Shown here: positions 54,264 through 63,208 of the stretch, piece after piece
Numbering within the stretch: position 1 is the first letter of the stretch
How the letters are laid out: each line of letters begins with the position of its first letter
Source: Pyropia yezoensis
Taxonomy: Eukaryota > Rhodophyta > Bangiophyceae > Bangiales > Bangiaceae
Reading direction: 5' to 3'
Length of the DNA: 64,000 nt
Assembly: GCA_009829735.1 (NCBI GenBank)
Contig: CM020619.1
Coordinates: 3,354,590-3,418,589, forward strand
The notes under the pieces: model-generated
What the model saw: only the letters and a program-made list of their open reading frames with translations
The model's database searches: none
Told to the model about the DNA's origin: nothing
Made by a program: the position numbers and the translations under genes

Positions 54264-56732
54264 TCAGTCTTGCACGTCTGTAACGTTGCTCGAATACAAG
54301 AGCCCAAGCCCTTCAACAAACACACTGAACGTGGGCCCAAGGTAGCGATACACGTCCTTCTCACAAAGCACAATCGTGTTCTGCAGCTTCTTGTGCACAT
54401 GCCCAGACGCCTTGCGCGCAGACCCGGCAAACCTCGTAGACACGCGCCGGCGCACGGCCACGAGAAGGACGACGTGCGGCTCCCAGGCATCCCAGTTCTC
54501 AAACGCTGTCTGCAGCTTGTCTGCCATAGTGACGACCTCCCCGAACCCCAACGCCTTGCCCTCCTTCTCTTCTTGGGTGTGCGTCTTGTACTGCACGCCC
54601 ACGACGGTTGGATGTCCGTCAAAAAAGGCTGGGAAGAAGATGACTGCATCGAGGGCAGCCTGGTTTGCCTGCAGTGGCCACACTCGCCCAAACAGCATCG
54701 GCTCCTTGTCGGTCCTTACCCACGACAGCAGGACCCCAAGCTTCCGACGCTCGACGTACGACGCCGACGGCTGCACTGACGCATCGATGAGCACCCTGCG
54801 CACAAGCGGGCCGGAGCCTACGTAGGCGGGTCCACTGCCGCCGAACAGCGGTACAAGGCCACCGACATCAGGCCTGGCAACGCCAGGCTGGCCGCCGCCG
54901 TAAAGCATATGCGGGGTGATCGCTGCGTAATGCTCCACACATGCGGCACGGCAGACAGCCAGAGCAGCTTCACAACGACACATGACGATCTCGTATGCTA
55001 GAGGAGAGCCTGACCACAGCATCTTCCCGTCCACCACCGCCCGTAAAGAGCTCTGGAGCAAGCCCGTGAGCCCATGCAAGCCAGATACCTCGGCTGCGAC
55101 GCCGACGGGCGTTGGGTGCTCCCTTGCTGCATTGACGATGGGGCCGCCACCTTCAGAACAGACAGTGCTGACGTCGCTGTCACGTTCATCGTTGTCATTT
55201 CTGCCGCCATCGAGATCTCCGACTCGGATGCCGTTGCTGCCGCTGTCGTGGCTGACGTCCGTGTCGCTGAAACTGCCGTCGCTGTCCAGGGACGATGATC
55301 CACTACCACCGGAACGCGGTAGAGCGGCCGCAGCAGCCGCCGCAGCATCCCGTGCTTCCCGGACTTGACGCTGCTGTTCCGGTTCCGCGTACCTAGGAAG
55401 AAGCTTGAACAGAACAAAGGCCGGAAGTACCATCTCAAAGATCTCGCCACCGGAACCCAGGACGTACCCTAGCCGCCGAGCCTCGTCATTGGTGATGAGA
55501 TCGCCTGAAGGCAAGCGAAGAGCCTCGTTGTCAGCTCTCACATATTGCCCCAGCAGAGCCCGGGCTATGACCTGGGTGCCGCCCTCCGAGCGCCAGAGAG
55601 TACCGTACCGGTCCACGAGCGCCACCACTGCTCCCTGCCTGATGACGTCCCATACATGCGTTCCGGGCTCGGCGGCCAGCAGAGCCTGCGCAACGGCGAC
55701 GGTGAACCGCGCATGTCGTCCCACGAGTTGAGTCAACACCGCGAGAAGAGCGCTGCGACGGTAGGCCCCCTTGACGAGCGCACTCTCGTCCTTCTTGACC
55801 TCCCACTGCAGCAGCTCACCGCCGGTGTTGATGTGCAAGCCAATCTCGGCCATCTGGTCAAGATAGTCAGTAAAAACTGCCTCAGAGTCGAATGGCGGAA
55901 GTGTCGTCATCTCAAACACAGGCCGGAGCGTGCCGGTCTGACGCTCCCGCATCATGTCGTCGTTGAGCAAAGAAGACATGCCCACAACACCGCCATACAA
56001 GCTCATAGTCTTGCACAGGTACGACCTTGTAGCATCACCGGACGTCGAGTAGCCTGGGTAGTGCTTCTTGGACAGGGTGGTGGACACCAGGAAGACCTCA
56101 TCAGCCAGTACAATGAGTGGGCAATTCTTGACTCCACGGTTGGCTCGGCGCTTCAGCATTTCCGCAACCTCCGCTTGAATGATGTCAGCAGTGAGGGTGA
56201 CCCCAAGAGCTCTGCGGCATCCGGCCATGAAGTCCGCGAAGTTCTGTGGAGAAGCGTCAGGCGACAAGCAAGCAACCTCGGCGTATATCGCCCGCAGCAT
56301 GACGTGCAGGAAGGCGTGGTTGGGGATGGCCGCGACATGCTCGTCCTCGGTCAGCAGCATCATGCTGCTGTTGAAGGTGATGCCCATGACGACGGCACCT
56401 TCCAAGTCCTTCAGGATCTGGGGGTCAAAGTGTGCATCCTCCAGAAGCGCGGCCATGACCTCCTCGTTATTGTCGCTGACTGCTTGGATGATGCTTGCGA
56501 GCTCCAGAAAGAAGTCCGTCTTTCCCGCGCCGGACGACGCGACGACGCAGGAGAGGGGCACCCGAGCACGGTCCGGGTGATTGAGCGCTTGCACGAGGAT
56601 CTTCAGGGCCTGGCGGATTTCCGGTAAGATGTGGACTCGAAACAGGCACTTGATCGGAGAAGGGCGAAACAGAGCGCCCCAGTCCGGTGCCGCACGACAA
56701 TCGTCAAACAAGCCGTCGCGGGCCAGTCCCAT
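54264..56732 (-). CDS. Second P-loop NTPase + REase-fold protein (Crinkler/RHS type)
   Basis: 822 residues from the ATG at 56,732. The frame is open upstream (PVCELIVEMG...) to about 56,880, where a CAG and, further out, a CTAAC (56,952) and a GTGAGC (56,987) could be intron signals, so an N-terminal exon is possible. Walker A ASSGAGKT is near residue 65, Walker B LIVLADE near residue 206, then GMSSLL and an LRPVFEMTTLPPFD strand typical of RHS/Crinkler ATPases. An acidic, serine-rich disordered insert lies at about residues 450-530. The REase fold is near residues 690-720: LDAVIFF, then VVGVQYKTH. Only weakly similar in sequence to the 51,761 gene but with the same domain order. Possible DNA-acting effector or selfish-element remnant; it looks intact. 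Confidence 0.7.
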   Translation of the reverse strand: MGLARDGLFDDCRAAPDWGALFRPSPIKCLFRVHILPEIRQALKILVQALNHPDRARVPLSCVVASSGAGKTDFFLELASIIQAVSDNNEEVMAALLEDAHFDPQILKDLEGAVVMGITFNSSMMLLTEDEHVAAIPNHAFLHVMLRAIYAEVACLSPDASPQNFADFMAGCRRALGVTLTADIIQAEVAEMLKRRANRGVKNCPLIVLADEVFLVSTTLSKKHYPGYSTSGDATRSYLCKTMSLYGGVVGMSSLLNDDMMRERQTGTLRPVFEMTTLPPFDSEAVFTDYLDQMAEIGLHINTGGELLQWEVKKDESALVKGAYRRSALLAVLTQLVGRHARFTVAVAQALLAAEPGTHVWDVIRQGAVVALVDRYGTLWRSEGGTQVIARALLGQYVRADNEALRLPSGDLITNDEARRLGYVLGSGGEIFEMVLPAFVLFKLLPRYAEPEQQRQVREARDAAAAAAAALPRSGGSGSSSLDSDGSFSDTDVSHDSGSNGIRVGDLDGGRNDNDERDSDVSTVCSEGGGPIVNAAREHPTPVGVAAEVSGLHGLTGLLQSSLRAVVDGKMLWSGSPLAYEIVMCRCEAALAVCRAACVEHYAAITPHMLYGGGQPGVARPDVGGLVPLFGGSGPAYVGSGPLVRRVLIDASVQPSASYVERRKLGVLLSWVRTDKEPMLFGRVWPLQANQAALDAVIFFPAFFDGHPTVVGVQYKTHTQEEKEGKALGFGEVVTMADKLQTAFENWDAWEPHVVLLVAVRRRVSTRFAGSARKASGHVHKKLQNTIVLCEKDVYRYLGPTFSVFVEGLGLLYSSNVTDVQD

Positions 56733-57010
56733 TTCTACAATCAGCTCGCACACCGGTCCGGGGAATGTGACAGGCTCGGGGACGCGACGAGAAGAGGAAG
56801 TGCCAAGAGAATATCCCGCAGCAGCCTCGCTAGCAGCATGAGGACGAGCACCCGTAGGAGAGAATGAGCCCTGTAAATCCCAGTGAGGACGACGGCAAGG
56901 CCGACAGACAAGGGCAGAGCAGCAGTAGGAAAGGAGAAAGCGTGTCAGTTAGCATGAAAGCCGCACATATAAAAGCAAGTAGCTCACCAAGAAGACTGGT
57001 CTCGCTTCCT

Positions 57011-57420
57011 TCACCCCGCGTGTTGCTTGCAGGGGTCTGGACGTACATCTTGAAGCTGCAGAGTCAAGCTGCGCTTGTCAGCCTCGAGACGCGTGAGTTT
57101 CTCGTTCAGCCTCAGCAGAAGGGTGGTGTGGAGCTTCTTGTCCACGTCGTGGCTCGCCAGGTTAGCCCGGGCGTGGTAGTATTCTCTCTGCAGGTTCTCG
57201 ATGGCCCTGGCGCTAAGGTCTGGTCGCTCGAGCTTCACCATGATATCCGTCATCTGCTGGTCGGCTTCCTCGCGCGCCGCCCTCGCGGTCACCAGGTCCG
57301 TCTTCGTCGCGGTGAGCTGGTCCTCCGCCGCCCGCAGCTCGCCGTCGATCACCACCAGCTGCGCCTTCAGGCCTTTCTCAACACCATCTGGCCCACCCCC
57401 CGCACCACCAGAGTGTGCGC
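57011..57420 (-). CDS. Coiled-coil segment, possibly an upstream exon
   Basis: About 130 residues of strong heptad character (for example LKAQLVVIDGELRAAEDQL and LLRLNEKLTRLEADKRSL), ending at a TGA at 57,011. The frame is open back to 57,913, but that outer part is low-complexity and unlike protein. It lies directly upstream of, and on the same strand as, the NTPase-REase gene at 54,264-56,732. A splice from this coil into that frame (for example a GTGAAG donor near 57,014 to an AG near 56,830) would keep phase but uses a weak donor, so I only suggest it. It could equally be an independent small protein. Confidence 0.4.
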
Positions 57421-57959
57421 AGCATGACACTGGTAGGCGCAACAGGGCCCGCCGCGCTCCAACGTAGCGCCGTTGGCCGAGGCGGTGGGCGTCAGGTCTA
57501 GGCCGCCGGCAAGTTTGAACCGCAAGCGCCGGGCCCGAAGTTGCTGCATGGGCACTACTGGTCACAAAACCCTCGAGGGGCGCTGACCCCGGTAGACCGT
57601 CGGGAAGCATCCTACGCGCGCGCCGCCGCCCCGACAACAAAAAAGGAAGGTGGGTGCGACACAAGGACAGAAGGGCGGATGCTGTGCGAGCCGCGACCGG
57701 CGACGCCGACCAGTTCCGCCCCAGCGCCGGCATCGCACGAACAGCGACCGCCTCCTCGACGAAGAGGAAGTCAGATGGGTGAGATCGTGAAGAGGACGGA
57801 AGGTGGCGGAGGGGCCCATATCCCCCAGGGGGTGGCTGGCCAACCCGGGATGCGGCGGCAGGGACAAGGACATCCACGTGCTCGGCGTCTCGCACGCTGC
57901 GACTGCGCACCACGTGGCGGCGGTGGCCAGCGTGCCCGAGGCAGTATTTGAAGATCTCA

Positions 57960-58095
57960 AAACCTCTGCGAAAAAACGCAGTGGGAGGAGGGGAGGGGGG
58001 GGGGGGGCTGTGCGCGCGCCACGTGGGGGGGGTTGGGGGGGCGTTTGGGGGGGGTTTGGGGCAGGTTTGGGGGGGGTTGGGGGGGGGGGGGGCTA
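57960..58095 (+). repeat. G-rich tract
   Basis: Alternating long G runs with a TTTGGGG-like pattern; quadruplex-prone. The interval from 57,914 to 58,436 otherwise holds no gene I can support apart from the expected SEC13 leader. Confidence 0.8.
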
Positions 58096-58436
58096 TGAAA
58101 TGCTTTCGGTGGTTAAATTACAATACTGGCGCTCTGGTAAATGCATGCATCCGACGTCCCTGATACCCCGCAAAAAACCACGAAAAGTCGGTGAGCGCGG
58201 GAGGGCTTGTTTCGATGCCCGACGTCACCTCAGCCGCGTGTGGGTGTTGGTCACTCCCGCCCGCCGACGCCAGCGCCCGGGCCGACTCGGCTGCGACGAA
58301 CGCGTCCCGACTGTTGTCCCCCTCTGGGCTGCTGGTGGTTGCACACCCCCGCAGCGCGCTGAATCTGTGTTTCGCCCGTCATGGCGACGGCTGCCCCAAC
58401 GGGGGTGGTGGAGCGTGAGCGGCGCTGCCGCAGTCC

Positions 58437-59647
58437 ACCATTGACACGGGCCATGCCGACATGATCGTACGTCTGCGTTTGGCCGGCGCGGCGGCCGCGA
58501 CGCCTGCCTCGTTCTGTCTGGCCTCCCATTTTTCTGTTCCTGGTCGGTGGTATTTTTACGTCTGCGGCGTATGGCCTTGGTCTTGGGCATAGGCTGCGGC
58601 TGTGCTGTGGGGGCGTCAATAGCTGACTCTTTCTCTCTTCCTTTTGGTTCTGTCCCCTGTGCTGGCTCCTGCGTCCGTTCACCCCTTGTGCTGCTTTTCT
58701 GTTTTGGTATCCATCTCTGTGCTATTTCCCGTTTGCAGCATGACTCCCAGCTGGACTACTACGGGCTCCGGCTAGCGACCGCCTCCTCCGACCGGACGGT
58801 GCGTATCTTCTCCCCCACCGGCGGCTCCCCCCCGCAGCACACCCTCTCTGCCGAACTGGTTGGCCACGACGGCCCCGTCTGGCAGGTGTCGTGGGCGCAC
58901 CCATCCTTTGGGGGCCTCCTCGCGTCGGCCGGCTTTGACGGCCGCGTCATCTTGTGGAAGGAAGATGTTGGCTCTGGGGCCTGGCGCCGCGCCTATGAGT
59001 ACAGCTGGCACGCGTCGTCGGTCAACTCGGTGGCGTTTGCGCCCGCCGCGTACGGTCTTGCCTTTGCGTGTGCCTCCTCCGATGGCCTTGTCTCCATCGT
59101 CACCCACAACCCCGCCGACGGCACCTGGGCCGACCTCCGTGTTTCCGACGCCGCCGACGGGGGCGCCCAGACGCACGCCCTTGGCGCCTCTTCGGTTTCG
59201 TTTGCGCCAGCGACCTTTGGCGGCCTCGGTGAGCCCGACGGCGCCCTCCCGCCGCTGCGCATCGTCACGGGCGGCTGCGACGCGCTGGTCAAGGTGTGGA
59301 CGCGCGGCACTGACGGCGGGTGGACGCGGGACGGGCCCCCCCTGGCTGCCCACCGCGAGTGGGTGCGCTCCGTCGCCTGGGCGCCCGCGCTGGGCGGCGG
59401 CCGCGACGTGATTGCGTCGGGCGGTCAGGACAAGCGGGTGGTGGTGTGGACGCGCGGGGACAGCGGCGGGGCGTGGGAGAAGAAGGAGCTGCCCGACTTT
59501 GGGGCGCCCGTGTGGAGCGTGTCTTGGACGCCCGCGGGGGGGGTGCTGGGGGTGGCGTCGGGCGACAGCAGCGTGACCATGTGGAAGGAGGGCGAGGGGG
59601 GGTGGGCGCTGTTGAGTCGCCTGGATGAGCCAGAACCTACGAAATAG
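58437..59647 (+). CDS. SEC13: SEC13, COPII coat and nuclear-pore WD40 protein (one intron)
   Basis: SEC13 forms the outer COPII cage with SEC31 and is part of the nuclear pore Y-complex. The main exon (58,739-59,647) starts HDSQLDYYGLRLATASSDRT, which matches the SEC13 signature, and encodes a six-bladed WD40 propeller (for example DGPVWQVSWAHPSFGG, SGGQDKRVVVW, GVASGDSSVTMWKEG). The preceding residues TIDTGHADMI are encoded at 58,437-58,466, followed by a GTACGT donor at 58,467; the acceptor is TTTGCAG ending at 58,738, giving a 272-bp phase-0 intron. The start codon is unresolved: the frame of the first exon meets a TGA about 20 bp before TIDTG. A nearby ATG at 58,381 (MATAAPTG) is one base out of frame, so a very short intron or a sequence error is possible. 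The stop is TAG at 59,645. Confidence 0.93.
58467..58738 (+). other. SEC13: SEC13 intron
   Basis: Donor ATC|GTACGT, pyrimidine-rich end (CTATTTCCCGTTTGCAG) and CAT GAC continuing the conserved MI-HD junction. A CTGAC branch-like motif lies near 58,622. Without removal the frame would add about 60 non-conserved residues ahead of HDSQLDYYG. Confidence 0.88.
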
Positions 59648-59812
59648 GGGGCGCCACTGCGATGGATTTGCTTCTTTTTTTGTGGCCGCATGTTGAAACG
59701 TTTGCACCTTGCTTTCTGTGCGTGTCTTTCCTCACTTCGTTCTTAGCGCCAAGTACTGGACGGCTGGACAGGACATGCGCGTCCTGTCCGGCGACAGGAA
59801 CCGCCCACTGCG

Positions 59813-61378
59813 CTACCGTGTCGCAACCTGTGGCGATAAAATACACTCGGGCAAACTGCGATGGCGCACTCGTTTGGTGGCCAGCCCAACACACCTTGGA
59901 GACCGCAGCCATCGCACCCCACACACAGCTTCTACAACGAAGCATGATCCAGATGACGCAGTCCCGCGCACCACCCTGCGGGCACAGCCCCAGGGATCAT
60001 GCCTGGCACGCCGACGGGCCTGCACAGCGTGTTTCCACTGCAGCAGCAATGGTAATGGGCACCACTCAGGCAGACCCATCCCCTGACGCAGTCCCGTTGC
60101 CCGCCGCCGCCACCCCATTGCCTGACGCCACCGCCCCATTGCCCCACGATGGTGCCACCCCCCCCCTGGCGACGCCCCACCCCCCGCCGCCGCCACCCCA
60201 TTCCCCCCCTGCGAGGCGCCATTCCCGCCCACGACCAGTCCCGCCAGTTGCATCTCTGCATCCATGCACCGCTCGTGGCGCATGTGCAGCGCCGGCACGG
60301 CCACGCCCGGTACGCCCACCACCTTGGCCGGCACGCCTACCACCGTCACTTGCGGCGCCACGTCCTCCAGCACCAGCGAGCACGCCCCCACCTGTGCGCC
60401 CGCCCCTACCGTCACGGGCCCGAGGAGCGTCGCGCCCGCCCCCACCAGCACCCCGTCGCCCAGCCGCGGGTGCCGCACCCCGTGCTTCTTCCCACTCCCG
60501 CCGAGAGTCACCGAGTGCAGCAGCGACACATTGTTGCCGAGGACGGCGGTTTCGCCAATGACCAGGCCGGTGGCGTGGTCCCAAAACGCGCCCGCCCCCA
60601 CAACGGCGGCGGGGTGGACGTCCACTTGCAGCCGCTTGCTGACCTGGGACTGGAGGAAGTAGGCCAGCGGCCGGCGGTCGGTCGTCCACAGGGCGTGCGC
60701 GACGCGGTGCGCCTGGAGGGCGTGAAAGCCCTTAAAGTAGAGCAGCGCGTCGATGAGCTGCGTGCACGCGGGGTCCCGCTCCATCACCGCCAGCAGGTCC
60801 AGCCGCAGGGTGCGGTCCATGGCAGCCGCGGCGGCGGCAGCAGCGGCAGCCGCCGCCGCCGCCCCCGGGTCGGCACCGAGGGCTGTGGCCCAGCCGAGCG
60901 CCGGGTGACCCGACGCGGCAGCGGCGCCGCCCGCGAGCGCCTCGCGACACACCTCGACGAGGAGCGTCGCCGGCATGGCCGCCGACGCGAGCTTGTTGGC
61001 CAAGTGAAACGCCAGCGCGCTGGCCAGCGTCCGATGGTTGAGCACCGAGTTGAAGAGGAAGGACGCCAGCAGGGGCTCCTTGGCCGCCGCCGCCCGCGCC
61101 TCACCCTGCATAGACTGCCAGAAGAGGTCGGTGGCGGCGAGGCTGGGCGGCTGCGCCGCCCACCCGCCGCCGCCGTCTAGGCCCAGCGTCGCACGGAGGG
61201 CGCAAATGTACTCGTTCTTGTTGGCGACTCGCTGGCCGCCGACCGACTCGACGGGCGCGGGCGCGTGGGTGGGGGGGAGCGCCGCCGACGTGCGGTCGGG
61301 GGGGCGGCGCGCCTTGCCGTCGGCGCCGCCGTCCGCGGCCGGCGTGCCGGCTGGGGGGGGTACAGGGGATGCCATCAT
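59813..61378 (-). CDS. Serine O-acetyltransferase (cysteine biosynthesis)
   Basis: Transfers acetyl from acetyl-CoA to serine, the committed step of cysteine synthesis (EC 2.3.1.30; CysE/SAT family, usually bound to O-acetylserine (thiol)lyase). Start at ATG 61,378 (MMASPVPPP). The helical N-terminal SAT domain runs about residues 75-240, interrupted by a poly-alanine run near residue 185. The left-handed beta-helix follows: FWDHATGLVIGETAV near residue 260 holds the catalytic Asp-His pair, and VRHPRLGDGVLVGAGA near residue 305 holds the second His, ending at GVPAKVVG near residue 365. About 140 residues of repetitive tail follow, absent from typical SATs; the real C-terminus may be shorter if an intron or another stop is used. 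The proline-rich N-terminus is not a clear transit peptide. Tail to tail with SEC13, 165 bp apart. Confidence 0.93.
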   Translation of the reverse strand: MMASPVPPPAGTPAADGGADGKARRPPDRTSAALPPTHAPAPVESVGGQRVANKNEYICALRATLGLDGGGGWAAQPPSLAATDLFWQSMQGEARAAAAKEPLLASFLFNSVLNHRTLASALAFHLANKLASAAMPATLLVEVCREALAGGAAAASGHPALGWATALGADPGAAAAAAAAAAAAAAMDRTLRLDLLAVMERDPACTQLIDALLYFKGFHALQAHRVAHALWTTDRRPLAYFLQSQVSKRLQVDVHPAAVVGAGAFWDHATGLVIGETAVLGNNVSLLHSVTLGGSGKKHGVRHPRLGDGVLVGAGATLLGPVTVGAGAQVGACSLVLEDVAPQVTVVGVPAKVVGVPGVAVPALHMRHERCMDAEMQLAGLVVGGNGASQGGNGVAAAGGGASPGGGWHHRGAMGRWRQAMGWRRRATGLRQGMGLPEWCPLPLLLQWKHAVQARRRARHDPWGCARRVVRGTASSGSCFVVEAVCGVRWLRSPRCVGLATKRVRHRSLPECILSPQVATR

Positions 61379-61869
61379 GGGGGGGGGGGGGCGCCGCCGC
61401 CGGGGAGCACTACCACCGGCTGCTGGCCGCCGCGACAGGCCACCGACCGCCGGGCCAACCGCGTGGTGGGGCCACCGTCAACGGGGAGGCGGCAAACGCC
61501 AGGCCCGGACGGGTATGCAGAGGGGGTGGTGAGGGGACAGGACGGAGCAGGGGAGGCAAAAGGGCCATAGCGCCGGCGGACAGTGCGGCGGCCAGCAAGG
61601 AGCGCCGGGGCGGCGTCGCTGGCGGGGACGCGGCTCGCGCCGGCCAAGGTGAGGCAAGACTGACGGGCCAGACGGACCCACAGCGTGGCCTCGTGCGGAT
61701 CGCGAAGCGCTGGACGGACACGTGGTGGGCAGCTCTCCCGCAGAACGGATGGAAGCTGGGGGTGGAGAAAATTCATGTAATTCTGTTGTGAACCGGATTG
61801 AATGCGTAGATAAACTACATCGACTGCTCGTCATAAACGTTCGAAGTTTGACATATATGTGTTTCAATT
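61379..61869. other. Intergenic interval between SAT and the minisatellite
   Basis: Presumably holds the SAT promoter (minus strand). A run of about 14 G lies immediately upstream of the SAT start (plus-strand 61,377-61,390). The right half becomes AT-richer near 61,775-61,875. No gene seen. Confidence 0.5.
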
Positions 61870-63080
61870 TGATATTAGACCGCCCGCGCCGACCACCGTG
61901 GCCGCACCCCCCACCCTGCGCACGCCGACCCCCCCGCCCGAGCTGACCGCCCCGCCCACGCCGACCACCGTGGCCGCGCCGACCACCCTGCCCACGCTGA
62001 CCCCCCCGTGACCACCGTGGCCACGCCGACCGCCCCGCCCGCGCCGACCACCGTGGCCGCACCCCCCACCCTGCCCACGCCGACCCCCCCGCCCGCGCTG
62101 ACCGCCCCGCCCACGCCGACCACCGTGACCGCGCCGACCACCCTGCCCACGCTGACCCCCCCGTGACCACCGTGGCCACGCCGACCGCCCCGCCCACGCC
62201 GACCACCGTGACCGCGCCGACCACCCTGCCCACGCTGACCCCCCCGCCCGCGTTGACCGCCCCGCCCAGGCCGACCACCGTGGCCACGCCGACCACCCTG
62301 CCCCCGCCGACCACCGTGGCCGCGCCCCCCACCCTGCGCACGCCGACCCCCCGCCCGAGCTGACCGCCCCGCCCACGCCGACCACCGTGGCCGCGCCGAC
62401 CACCCTGCCCACGCTGACCCCCCCGTGACCACCGTGGCCACGCCGACCGCCCCGCCCGCGCCGACCACCGTGGCCGCACCCCCCACCCTGCCCACGCCGA
62501 CCCCCCGCCCGCGCTGACCGCCCCGCCCACGCCGACCACCGTGACCGCGCCGACCACCCTGCCCACGCTGACCCCCCCGTGACCACCGTGGCCACGCCGA
62601 CCGCCCCGCCCACGCCGACCACCGTGACCGCGCCGACCACCCTGCCCACGCTGACCCCCCCGCCCGCGTTGACCGCCCCGCCCAGGCCGACCACCGTGGC
62701 CACGCCGACCACCCTGCCCCCGCCGACCACCGTGGCCGCGCCCCCCACCCTGCGCACGCCGACCCCCCCGCCCGAGCTGACCGCCCCGCCCACGCCGACC
62801 ACCGTGACCGCGCCGACCACCCTGCCCACGCTGACCCCCCCGTGACCACCGTGGCCACGCCGACCGCCCCGCCCACGCCGACCACCGTGACCGCGCCGAC
62901 CACCCTGCCCACGCTGACCCCCCCGCCCGCGTTGACCGCCCCGCCCAGGCCGACCACCGTGGCCACGCCGACCACCCTGCCCCGGCCGACCACCGTGGCC
63001 GCGCCCCCCACCCTGCGCACGCCGACCCCCCCGCCCGCGCTGACCGCCCCGCCCACGTCCACCACCGGGGCCACGCCGAC
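61870..63080. repeat. GC-rich minisatellite with higher-order structure
   Basis: Basic 15-18-bp units such as ACCACCGTGGCCACGCCG, organised into longer blocks: nearly the same block of about 200 bp starts at about 62,163, 62,579 and 62,842. Frames are open on both strands (threonine/proline-rich on plus, glycine/arginine-rich on minus) through periodicity alone. Confidence 0.9.
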
Positions 63081-63208
63081 CGCCCGGCCGGGCGTCCCTT
63101 GCAAGCGCCTCTTACCCCCCGGCACGCTCTGCGTGCCCTCTTCGCTGCAGTGCTGTGTGTCCTCTGAGGGGAACGGTTAAGAAACAAAGAAGGAGATTTG
63201 TACCCAGT

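Noticed and set aside
61478-63187. A 569-codon Gly/Arg/Trp-rich frame on the minus strand
   Set aside because: Produced by the 15-18-bp minisatellite; the part outside the array has no protein character.
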